DNA from: Flavobacteriaceae bacterium
GTDB taxonomy: Bacteria; Bacteroidota; Bacteroidia; Flavobacteriales; Flavobacteriaceae
Direction of reading: 5' to 3'
DNA length: 12,146 bases
Assembly (NCBI GenBank): GCA_003511845.1
Contig: DOIV01000306.1
Span: 1-12,146, forward strand
Shown: positions 1-6,221 of the stretch, one piece after another
Numbering within the stretch: position 1 is the first letter of the stretch
How the letters are laid out: each line of letters starts with the position of its first letter
Notes under the pieces: generated by a model
What the model was told of the DNA's origin: nothing
The model's database searches: none
The model's input: only the letters and a program-made list of their open reading frames with translations
Translations under genes and position numbers: made by a program

Positions 1-307
1 ACGAAGTTACCCTTTTTTATTGAGAAAGTCAAGTTCAATACTACTCTTATGTGTAATAAATATTCTTAATACTAATTTGCTTGCCATCAAAATTTTGGTC
101 ACCTATGAGGAAGAAAATTTAAATCTGCTCCTTGTATTTAATCGATAGAATTCCTTGAGATTCTGCCTTCGAGTAGTTGATTGTTTTGCAAATTTCACAA
201 CTCATCCGTACAAAATGACAATTCAGTAATTATAAATTTTACAGACCTTACTTTTTGTGGACTTTTGATGTGTAAATAAAAATAAGTTTAATTTAAAATT
301 AGAAATT
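1..307. other. Leading stretch with no supported gene
   Basis: No convincing coding region is visible. On the plus strand one frame is open from the window edge to a TAA at 67-69 (about 22 codons) and another to a TAG near 147, but neither resembles a known protein. On the minus strand an ATG at 205 opens a 28-codon reading frame ending at 119, with a Cys-x-x-Cys near its start (MSCEICK). It may be a tiny gene or a remnant. The part nearest position 308 is the leader of the next gene. A near-match to a Bacteroidota promoter element lies at 249-257 (TA, two bases, then TTTTTG instead of TTTG), which is too loose to call. Confidence 0.5.
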
Positions 308-748
308 ATGATTAGAATTGTAACCATGGCAGTAGTATATTTAATTACTTTAGTAGCAGAAGCACAAACGTCAACAGAAGTTAAAACGGATAAAGTAGAT
401 GGTATAACCATCACAGTAAATGTACCTAATGCAACTAGTGATAAAGGCACTGTGCAATTTGGGTTACATACCAAAGAAACATTTGGCAAAAAACCATTTA
501 TGACTAAAATAGTAAACATAGTAGATGGTAAATGTGAAGTGATTTTTGAAAAGGTGCAAGTTGGGGTTTATGCTATTACTTGTTTTCATGATGCTAATGA
601 AAATGGTGTGATGGATTTTACAGAAAGTCGTATGCCTATAGAAGATTATGGTATTTCTAACAACCCTGCATTAATGGGGCCACCAACATTTGATGTGGCT
701 AAATTTACAGTTGAAAATAAATCATTAGATTTAACACTTAAATTTTAA
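308..748 (+). CDS. DUF2141 domain protein, exported
   Basis: This is a 146-residue protein of the DUF2141 family, small exported beta-sandwich-type proteins common in Bacteroidota whose role is unknown. Residues 1-20 form a signal peptide: a short basic start, a hydrophobic stretch (MAVVYLITLV), and a probable cleavage site around AEAQ. Mature-protein hallmarks are the GTVQFGLHTKETF segment (about 47-59), VGVYAITCFHDANENGVMDF (about 85-104) and PIEDYGISNN (110-119). The D-x-N-x-N-G-x-x-D pattern at 95-103 resembles a calcium-binding loop, though binding is only inferred. The length is normal for the family and the first ATG gives the signal peptide directly. It stands alone, 80 bases before the kinase operon and on the same strand, so co-transcription is possible but not shown. 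The family call is firm and the function is unknown. Confidence 0.85.
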   Translation: MIRIVTMAVVYLITLVAEAQTSTEVKTDKVDGITITVNVPNATSDKGTVQFGLHTKETFGKKPFMTKIVNIVDGKCEVIFEKVQVGVYAITCFHDANENGVMDFTESRMPIEDYGISNNPALMGPPTFDVAKFTVENKSLDLTLKF

Positions 749-765
749 ATTTTGTTTTCATTGAT

Positions 766-795
766 AATAATATTTAAGAGAACAAATAATATTAT
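766..795. repeat. Paired AT-only repeat before the kinase gene
   Basis: The 9-mer AATAATATT occurs at 766-774 and again at 785-793. The second copy lies within a perfect 10-base palindrome, ATAATATTAT (786-795). The first copy can also pair with the second as an 8-base stem with a 13-base loop. The two sites are 19 bases apart in the gap between the DUF2141 gene and the kinase start. It could be a pair of operator sites, a weak transcript 3' end, or chance in a very AT-rich spacer. The absence of GC pairs makes a strong hairpin unlikely. Confidence 0.25.
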
Positions 796-828
796 ACTCT
801 TTTAACAAGAAATAAATTAAAATATAGA

Positions 829-2187
829 ATGTCAGATTTAAAAAGAATACTAGGTATAGGTTTTGTTGTAGGTCTCGTGTTGTTTGTTATAAACTTAGCT
901 TTTAATTTGTTTTCTGGCGGAACTTTTGAATTGAATCAAAAAGCATTGATAGTGTTCGGATATTTTCAATATTATTCAATTGCATTGACAGCTGTTAATA
1001 TATTCTTTTTTAAATATTTAAATAATATAGAATGGAAAAAGTATATAAAATACAGAATAGTGATTGGTATTGCAGGAGGGATTTCATTAACAATGGCAAG
1101 TGTATTCTTACTACGGATGTTTCAAAGAACGGGTATTGAAGGATTGGGTTTTGAAGAGTTTTATTCTAAAGAAGTAAATAACGGAGCGTATTATTTAACA
1201 TCATTATTAATTACAATTGTAATATCTATTTTTTTTCATGCGATTTATCTTTATCGTGAGTTGCAAAAGAAAAAAGTTACTGAACAGAAAATTATTGCAG
1301 GTACAGCATCTGCTCAATTTGATGCTTTAAAAAATCAATTAGACCCTCATTTTTTATTCAATAGCTTAAATGTATTGACCAGTTTGATAGATGAAAACCC
1401 AGATGCAGCTCAGAAGTTTACAACATCATTATCAAAAGTTTATCGTTATGTGTTAGAGCAAAAAAATAAAGAACTGATATCGGTTGATGAAGAACTACAG
1501 TTTGCTAAAACCTATATCAGATTATTAAAAATGCGTTTTGAAGATAGTATCATTTTTGAAATCCCTGAAAAGGCAAGTAATCCTGATGCTAAAGTTGTAC
1601 CGTTATCATTACAATTGTTATTAGAAAATGCAGTAAAACACAATATTGTAAATGACGCAAACCCTTTAACGATTAAAATTTATGAAAACGGAGGAAGCTT
1701 AATTGTAGAGAATAACTTACAAGTTAAAAAAGTACTAAAAAAGGGAAGTGGAGTAGGCTTGGTAAATATACAGCAACGCTATAGTTTACTGACCAAACGT
1801 AAAGTAAATATTAACAAATCAACATCGACATTTATAGTTGAATTGCCGATGTTAACAAAACAATCATCAATTATGAGAACAGAAACAACATCAAATACAG
1901 TAAATTCTAGTTATATCAGAGCTAGAAAACGAATGGAAAAATTAAAAGAATTTTACGGTAGTCTAGCAGCTTATGTTATTGTAATACCATTTTTAATTTT
2001 TATTAACATGAAAACTTTTTCAGGGTTTCAATGGTTTTGGTTCCCTATGTTGGGTTGGGGGATAGGATTAGCTTTTCAAGCCTTTGAAGTCTATGGTAAG
2101 GATAAGTATTTTGGAAAATCTTGGGAAGATAGAAAAATGCAAGAGTTTATGGAGCAAGAAGGCAATGATAAAAATAGATGGGAATAA
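829..2187 (+). CDS. LytS-type sensor histidine kinase with C-terminal 2TM domain
   Basis: This 452-residue membrane histidine kinase should phosphorylate the LytTR response regulator encoded at 2885. The N-terminus has about four membrane helices (roughly 8-28, 40-62, 76-96, 120-142) and no separate sensor domain. The His_kinase core (PF06580) begins near 160. It contains the phospho-acceptor motif DPHFLFNSLN with His174, the ATP-binding N-box LLENAVKHN (264-272) and the glycine box GSGVGL (306-311), so it looks catalytically intact. A linker at about 340-360 leads to a 2TM domain (PF13239, about 362-442) with helices near 376-393 and 402-419 and the family ending SWEDRKMQEFM. The catalytic core is thus anchored to the membrane at both ends. 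Two histidines seen in the neighbouring 2TM proteins are replaced here by Ser378 and Gln417. An in-frame ATG at codon 349 (position 1873) sits at the fusion boundary. The next coding region starts 11 bases after the stop, consistent with an operon. The stimulus is unknown. Confidence 0.9.
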   Translation: MSDLKRILGIGFVVGLVLFVINLAFNLFSGGTFELNQKALIVFGYFQYYSIALTAVNIFFFKYLNNIEWKKYIKYRIVIGIAGGISLTMASVFLLRMFQRTGIEGLGFEEFYSKEVNNGAYYLTSLLITIVISIFFHAIYLYRELQKKKVTEQKIIAGTASAQFDALKNQLDPHFLFNSLNVLTSLIDENPDAAQKFTTSLSKVYRYVLEQKNKELISVDEELQFAKTYIRLLKMRFEDSIIFEIPEKASNPDAKVVPLSLQLLLENAVKHNIVNDANPLTIKIYENGGSLIVENNLQVKKVLKKGSGVGLVNIQQRYSLLTKRKVNINKSTSTFIVELPMLTKQSSIMRTETTSNTVNSSYIRARKRMEKLKEFYGSLAAYVIVIPFLIFINMKTFSGFQWFWFPMLGWGIGLAFQAFEVYGKDKYFGKSWEDRKMQEFMEQEGNDKNRWE

Positions 2188-2198
2188 ACAAGAATATT

Positions 2199-2519
2199 AT
2201 GGAAGATTATACACAAGAAAAACGCTATTTAAAAGCGAAAGAACAAGTAAAGAAACTTAAAGAATTTTATATACATTTAAGTGTTTATATTATTATTAAT
2301 GTGGGATTGTTATTGCTTATTTATAGCGGATATGATGTTAAAAGAAATTTTTGGAATTATGGCTCGTTTTTCACACCTTTAGGATGGGGCTTAGGCTTAG
2401 CAATTCATGCGATAGTAGTTTTTGGGCCAAATTTAGCATTTATAAAACATTGGGAGAACAGAAAGTTAAATCAATTTATCAATGAAGAAAAACAAAATAA
2501 TAATAAACAATGGGAATAG
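2199..2519 (+). CDS. Stand-alone 2TM domain membrane protein (first copy)
   Basis: This small membrane protein (106 residues) consists only of a 2TM domain (PF13239). The order is a charged amphipathic N-terminus with KAKEQVKKLKEFY (13-24), helix one about 25-43, a polar loop, helix two about 57-77 containing GWGLGL and His70, then a basic-acidic tail with HWENRKLNQFINEE (84-97). His26 and His70 fall at or in the two helices. I chose the ATG at 2199 because MEDY matches the start of the next paralogue. An in-frame ATG at 2178, overlapping the end of the kinase gene, would add seven residues. The gene sits between the kinase and a second copy, with two bases before the next start, so the three are almost certainly co-transcribed. 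A regulatory partner role for the kinase is inferred from position and homology. No enzymatic motif is visible. Confidence 0.85.
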   Translation: MEDYTQEKRYLKAKEQVKKLKEFYIHLSVYIIINVGLLLLIYSGYDVKRNFWNYGSFFTPLGWGLGLAIHAIVVFGPNLAFIKHWENRKLNQFINEEKQNNNKQWE

Positions 2520-2521
2520 TT

Positions 2522-2845
2522 ATGGAAGATTATAGTAAAGAAGAACGTTATATAAGAGCAAAGAAAAAAGTAGAAAAAATAAAAGGATTTTATTGGCATT
2601 TTGCAATCTATTTAATTGTCTGTTTATTTGTTAGTACCAGTAAAATTATAAGAAATATAATTGGAGGAGGAGATTTTTTTGAGTCCTTTTGGGAGTTTGA
2701 AACCTTTGCAATTTGGGTGTTTTGGGGAATCGGAATTTTTTTCCATGCCATGGGGGTTTTCGGATCAAATATCTTTTTTGGAAAAGATTGGGAACAACGT
2801 AAAATGAATGAGTTTATGGATGAGGATAAGCAGCAATGGCAATAA
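2522..2845 (+). CDS. Stand-alone 2TM domain membrane protein (second copy)
   Basis: This is a paralogue of the preceding protein, 107 residues. It has the same layout: RAKKKVEKIKGFYWHFAIY (12-30) entering helix one, a longer glycine-rich loop (about 46-58), helix two about 62-82 with FWGIG and His75, and the tail DWEQRKMNEFMDED (89-102). His26 and His75 correspond to His26 and His70 of the first copy. The start at 2522 is preferred because it begins MEDY like its neighbour. An in-frame ATG at 2510 inside the previous gene's end is the alternative and would add four residues. The 39-base gap to the response regulator fits one operon. The identical 13 bases at the start of both copies, and similar Trp-Glu/Gln endings, point to tandem duplication. 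Function is inferred only from the company it keeps. Confidence 0.85.
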   Translation: MEDYSKEERYIRAKKKVEKIKGFYWHFAIYLIVCLFVSTSKIIRNIIGGGDFFESFWEFETFAIWVFWGIGIFFHAMGVFGSNIFFGKDWEQRKMNEFMDEDKQQWQ

Positions 2846-2884
2846 TAAATAAAGTATCTGAATTAATATATAAACATTAAATTA

Positions 2885-3640
2885 ATGAACATCATTATTA
2901 TAGAAGACGAAAAACCTGCTGCACGTAGGTTAGATAGAATGTTGCAAAAAATTGGACATACAGCAGAAGCAATGTTGCATTCTGTTGAAGAATCAATAAA
3001 CTGGTTTCAAAATAATGAACATCCAGACCTTATTTTTTTAGACATCCAGTTGTCAGATGGGCTTTCATTTGAGATTTTTGAAACTGTAGAGATTAAAAGT
3101 GCTATAATTTTTACTACTGCTTATGATGAGTACGCATTACAAGCTTTTAAATTAAACAGTATTGATTATTTATTAAAACCAATAGATGATGAAGATTTAG
3201 AAAATGCATTATTAAAATATAAAGAAAGGATTTCTGAAAAGAAAAGTGTCTCTATTGATTTTGATGATATTAAAAAGTTCTTGGTAAATCCCCAAGAAAA
3301 AAGTTATAAAAAACGCTTTACAATTAAAGTAGGGCAGCATTTAAAAATGATACCTGTTGATGCTATTGAATGTTTTTATAGTGAAAATAAAGGTACTTAT
3401 ATACATACTGCTGAAGGCAGAGATTATTTAATTGACTTAACCTTAGAGCAATTAGAACCTGAACTGTCACCAGATACTTTTTACAGAACTAGTCGCAAGT
3501 TTTATGTCAACATCAATGCTATAAAAGATATTATTTCTTATACCAATTCAAGATTGCAACTAAAATTACATACGTATAATGCTCAAGAAATTATTGTTAG
3601 TAGAGAGCGTGTAAAAGATTTTAAAGCTTGGATAAACTAA
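2885..3640 (+). CDS. LytTR-family DNA-binding response regulator
   Basis: This 251-residue cytoplasmic transcription regulator is the likely partner of the LytS-type kinase at 829. The receiver domain (about 1-120) has the acidic pair Glu7-Asp8, the phospho-acceptor Asp53 in FLDIQLSDG, Thr77-Thr78 and Lys98 in YLLKP, so all key residues are present. The LytTR DNA-binding domain (PF04397, about 143-249) shows RFTIKVGQHLKMIP, ECFYSENKGTY and the typical YRTSRKFYVNINAI segment. The length is normal for the LytR/AlgR type. It is the last gene of the operon. Its TAA overlaps the stop codon of the convergent DUF423 gene within four bases, so no separate terminator space exists. Its targets are unknown, and autoregulation of the operon is possible but no paired LytTR sites were identified. 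Confidence 0.93.
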   Translation: MNIIIIEDEKPAARRLDRMLQKIGHTAEAMLHSVEESINWFQNNEHPDLIFLDIQLSDGLSFEIFETVEIKSAIIFTTAYDEYALQAFKLNSIDYLLKPIDDEDLENALLKYKERISEKKSVSIDFDDIKKFLVNPQEKSYKKRFTIKVGQHLKMIPVDAIECFYSENKGTYIHTAEGRDYLIDLTLEQLEPELSPDTFYRTSRKFYVNINAIKDIISYTNSRLQLKLHTYNAQEIIVSRERVKDFKAWIN

Positions 3641-4014
3641 GCGTTTATAAAAGAATAGAGTAAGAGTGCCCATCCTATAACCAATAGCAACCCTCCTAGA
3701 GGTGTTATTGGTCCAAGAAACTTCATTTTCTTCCCTTTGGCAGCACTAAGTACTAGTCCGTATATGCTAAAGGAAAAAAGAAATGTTCCTATAATAATAC
3801 AGTAAATGATGTACTTTTCAAGTGTACTAGTTTGATTGAGATTGAATCCTAAAACTAAGAGTAAAATAGCATGATACATTTGATATTTTACACCAGTTTC
3901 AAAACTTTTCAATTGATCTTCTGATAAAATATTTTTTAAAGCATGAGCACCAAAAGCACCAAATACAACTGCTAACAAGCCAAATAACGCACCAAAAATT
4001 AAAGATAATTGCAT
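3637..4014 (-). CDS. DUF423 family membrane protein (YgdD-like)
   Basis: This 125-residue inner-membrane protein belongs to the DUF423 family (relatives of E. coli YgdD), whose function is not established. Four hydrophobic helices are visible, near 4-22, 46-62, 66-88 and 102-122. Family signatures are GAFGAHAL (19-26), GVKYQMYHA (41-49), FSFSIYGL (80-87) and GPITPLGGLLLVIGW (101-115). The reading frame stays open upstream to an ATG at 4089, but that extension would lie inside rsmD. The start at 4014 gives the normal family length and the conserved N-terminus, 10 bases after the rsmD stop. It is probably the last gene of the minus-strand cluster. It converges with the LytTR gene, sharing bases 3637-3639 between the two stop codons. 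Confidence 0.88.
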   Translation of the reverse strand: MQLSLIFGALFGLLAVVFGAFGAHALKNILSEDQLKSFETGVKYQMYHAILLLVLGFNLNQTSTLEKYIIYCIIIGTFLFSFSIYGLVLSAAKGKKMKFLGPITPLGGLLLVIGWALLLYSFINA

Positions 4015-4024
4015 TTTTATTGTG

Positions 4025-4564
4025 TTAATTAAGTTCAAAAAAACTAAACATACTACCGCCATAACGTTTAGAATAACTAAAATGCTCATTATTTGAGAGG
4101 TCTGTATCCTTAGAATGTTCTATAATTAACAATCCGTTTTCATTCAAAATGTCTTTTGAAAAAACCAAAGTAGAAATGGTTAAGAATTGTTCATCACTAA
4201 AGCTATAAGGCGGATCAGCAAAAATAATATCAGCAGTAACTGTGTTTTTTTTTAAAAATTTATAGACATCATTTTTAATGGTTGTAATTTCCATAGAACA
4301 CTCTTCAGAAATTAAATTGATAAATTTAACGCAACCATAATGCTGGTCAACACTAATGATGTTTTTTGCTCCACGTGAAGCGAATTCAAAACTGATACTA
4401 CCAATACCAGCAAACAAATCTATGATAGACAAACCTTCAAAATAATAGAGGTTATTAAGTATGTTAAATAAAGATTCTTTGGCAAGATCGGTTGTAGGGC
4501 GTGTAGGTAGTTTTTTTGGAGCAGTAATACGTTTTCCTTTGTGTTTTCCTGAAATAATTCGCAT
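4025..4564 (-). CDS. rsmD: 16S rRNA (guanine(966)-N(2))-methyltransferase RsmD
   Basis: This 179-residue SAM-dependent enzyme methylates G966 of 16S rRNA during small-subunit assembly in the cytoplasm. The characteristic N-terminus MRIISGKHKGKRI and RPTTDLAKESLFNIL (22-36) are present. Motif I is DLFAGIGSISFEFASRGA (49-66), followed by the acidic SAM-binding strand around VDQ (72-74). The catalytic DPPY lies at 117-120, and the C-terminal YGGSMFSFFE closes the Rossmann fold. The length matches the family. The start codon shares one base with the stop of the upstream DUF3822 gene (TAATG), suggesting translational coupling. RsmD next to DUF3822 is a common arrangement in Bacteroidota. No residue important for catalysis appears to be missing. 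Confidence 0.95.
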   Translation of the reverse strand: MRIISGKHKGKRITAPKKLPTRPTTDLAKESLFNILNNLYYFEGLSIIDLFAGIGSISFEFASRGAKNIISVDQHYGCVKFINLISEECSMEITTIKNDVYKFLKKNTVTADIIFADPPYSFSDEQFLTISTLVFSKDILNENGLLIIEHSKDTDLSNNEHFSYSKRYGGSMFSFFELN

Positions 4565-5415
4565 TAATATTGATTTAAGATAGTGTAGTAAGTGCGTTTG
4601 TCTGTCTCAGTAAAAGAGACATCAAATTTATATTTTGACCTATTTTCTAATAAGCTTACATTTCTAATATATGTATAGGCAATACTGTATAATTCGTCGT
4701 CTTTTTGAATGTTCCCAAGCATTACCAATTCAAATTTTTCTGGATTTAATTTTAGTTGCTCAGCAGCAAATAAAACATAATAAATAAAGTCTTCTTTGGT
4801 AGAGAATTTAAAGGTATTATACAATTGAAGTTTTTTGTTGGTAATAACAATCAATTCAAAGTGATTATTGTCTATGTGAACAAACATTTGAGGTGTTAAA
4901 CTGTATTTGTAAACAGACAAAAGACTTTCTATCAATATTTTTGAATTGTGATTGAAATCAAAAGCACTAAATTTATCTATTAGAAAGTTATTTATATTTA
5001 CATAAGGGATAAATACAGAGATAATATCTTGGTTTTTTATTTCATCAAACACCAAATAATCTTGAGGATACACTTTATTATTATAACTTACATAAGCTTG
5101 TAACTTATTTTCGTCAAATAATGGTTTAGGTACTAAAGTATATAAATCATTTACATGTGTAACATGTACCGATTTATATTTATGTTGCAATAATTCTTCA
5201 TTTTCAAAAATTGAAGTAATATTTTCAATTAATCTTTGAGGAGAATTATTTACTTCTTTAAATTGATAATCATAAAGAGCAATAAAAGTAGATTTTTCTT
5301 TATTTAATATACAAAAAGAAAATCCATCCAAACTAAATTGGATGGATAAATGATTGTTTTTTAGATGATTTACATCTAAATTATTTGCTTTTAGCTTTTT
5401 CTTCGGCTGTATCAT
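4564..5415 (-). CDS. DUF3822 family protein
   Basis: This 283-residue protein belongs to DUF3822, a family found mainly in Bacteroidota and commonly encoded beside rsmD. Members are thought to have an actin/Hsp70-like (ASKHA) fold, but no biochemical role is established. The diagnostic N-terminal strand LSIQFSLDGFSFCIL (23-37) is present, followed by alternating predicted strands and helices. It has no signal peptide, no membrane segment and no obvious catalytic motif. The ATG at 5415 (MIQPKKK) is chosen over one at 5436 because it overlaps the upstream gene less. No ATG occurs further in before the conserved region, so an overlap of 35 bases with the membrane protein gene is unavoidable unless a rare start is used. 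Its stop and the rsmD start share one base. Close coupling suggests a role near ribosome maturation, but this is inference. Confidence 0.85.
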   Translation of the reverse strand: MIQPKKKLKANNLDVNHLKNNHLSIQFSLDGFSFCILNKEKSTFIALYDYQFKEVNNSPQRLIENITSIFENEELLQHKYKSVHVTHVNDLYTLVPKPLFDENKLQAYVSYNNKVYPQDYLVFDEIKNQDIISVFIPYVNINNFLIDKFSAFDFNHNSKILIESLLSVYKYSLTPQMFVHIDNNHFELIVITNKKLQLYNTFKFSTKEDFIYYVLFAAEQLKLNPEKFELVMLGNIQKDDELYSIAYTYIRNVSLLENRSKYKFDVSFTETDKRTYYTILNQY

Positions 5416-6115
5416 ATGAAGGTGGCCAATTACCACTAGTTTTAAGACCTTCTAAAGATCCAACAGAAATATATCCTCCTTTAACTTCAGAGCCACCAAG
5501 AGACTCTTTTTCTTGACGGACAAAGTCTTTATTTAATCCTTTTAAAACTATACCTTTATCTACTTTAGCTTCAAAAACAGAGACATTAATTCCTGGCATT
5601 TTTTCAACAAGACCTGTTTCGAGTGTAAATTGAGTATCAGTACCAGGTACATTAAACATGTTTTTATAATCTCTACCAGCAAAATCAGCTCTTACATCTT
5701 TAAAAGCGATAGTATCAACAATCCTTTTTTCTACTTGTATGATAATACCTCCACCTTTATCTTCATCAACAACAACATTTTTTACTTCAGTAATTGCAAA
5801 TTTTGCAGTGTCTAAGAATTTGATTAGACCTTGTTTGTTTGAAGTAAACTTACCTGTTACTTCTTTGTGTGCTACTTGTGCATCACGTATTATTTTTAAA
5901 TTTTTAATTACCTTTCCATATTTAGAAACCTTAGCTTTATTAAAATTTATTGGTCCCATAATAGATTGAAAAATATTATAGCCAAGAAAAATAATAAGAG
6001 CCCAAAGTAGAATTGAAATGAAAGGTCTTGCACCTTTAGGTATTTTATTTACAATTAAATAAGCAAGTAAGCCAACGACTATAATTGCTGCAATGATAAT
6101 TAGAATAGTGTACAT
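5381..6115 (-). CDS. Conserved hypothetical two-helix membrane protein
   Basis: I do not recognise a named family for this 244-residue protein. Two membrane helices fill the N-terminus (about 3-22 and 32-51), separated by a basic turn KIPKGAR, so both ends probably face the same side. A soluble region of about 190 residues follows. It opens with IRDAQVAHKEVTGKFTSNKQGLIKFLD (about 76-102), which recalls the alpha-helix and ExxG-type segment of pilin-like and similar exported proteins. After it come predicted strands with Val/Ile-rich repeats and a Lys/Glu tail (TAEEKAKSK). It has no lipobox, heme site or metal motif. It is the first gene of the minus-strand cluster leading into DUF3822 and rsmD, and overlaps DUF3822 by 35 bases. 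A TAnnTTTG element lies 35 bases upstream of its start. Function cannot be stated. Confidence 0.8.
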   Translation of the reverse strand: MYTILIIIAAIIVVGLLAYLIVNKIPKGARPFISILLWALIIFLGYNIFQSIMGPINFNKAKVSKYGKVIKNLKIIRDAQVAHKEVTGKFTSNKQGLIKFLDTAKFAITEVKNVVVDEDKGGGIIIQVEKRIVDTIAFKDVRADFAGRDYKNMFNVPGTDTQFTLETGLVEKMPGINVSVFEAKVDKGIVLKGLNKDFVRQEKESLGGSEVKGGYISVGSLEGLKTSGNWPPSYDTAEEKAKSK

Positions 6116-6149
6116 CTTTAAATTAATTTGTTTAGTGATGGTTATACAG

Positions 6150-6157
6150 CAAATCTA
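6150..6157 (-). promoter_or_regulatory. Bacteroidota-type -7 element for the minus-strand cluster
   Basis: On the minus strand the bases read TAGATTTG, an exact match to the TAnnTTTG element of Bacteroidota housekeeping promoters. It lies 35 bases upstream of the ATG at 6115, leaving a leader of roughly 28 bases. No clear TTTG/TTG -33 element is seen at the usual spacing, which lowers confidence. Confidence 0.5.
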
Positions 6158-6202
6158 CAAAATTTTTTTAAAGTTAAAAACCTTTAGTGATAAATCAATT
6201 TG

Positions 6203-6210
6203 TACCTTTG
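6203..6210 (+). promoter_or_regulatory. Bacteroidota-type -7 element for the helicase gene
   Basis: The bases read TACCTTTG, an exact TAnnTTTG match. The element ends 11 bases before the ATG at 6222 and 20 bases before the ATG at 6231. Transcription would begin around 6216-6218, making the message nearly leaderless if 6222 is the start. A -33 TTG is not obvious. It sits 46 bases from the opposing minus-strand element, so the two promoters are back to back. Confidence 0.5.
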
Positions 6211-6221
6211 GTTTTTTAGCA

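Noticed and set aside
223..519. Minus-strand reading frame of 98 codons opposite the DUF2141 gene
   Set aside because: It lies antisense to a well-supported gene, and the translation is low-complexity and matches no family.
4015..4089. N-terminal extension of the DUF423 protein to an ATG at 4089
   Set aside because: The extension lies inside rsmD and gives a non-family N-terminus. The start at 4014 gives the usual length and conserved first helix.
5630..5969. Two plus-strand reading frames (61 and 76 codons) opposite the two-helix membrane protein gene
   Set aside because: Both are shadows of the minus-strand gene with no family features or plausible upstream signals.
6093..6221. N-terminal extension of the helicase to an ATG at 6093
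   Set aside because: It would overlap the start of the divergent gene and run through both promoter elements. The translation there is unlike helicase N-termini.
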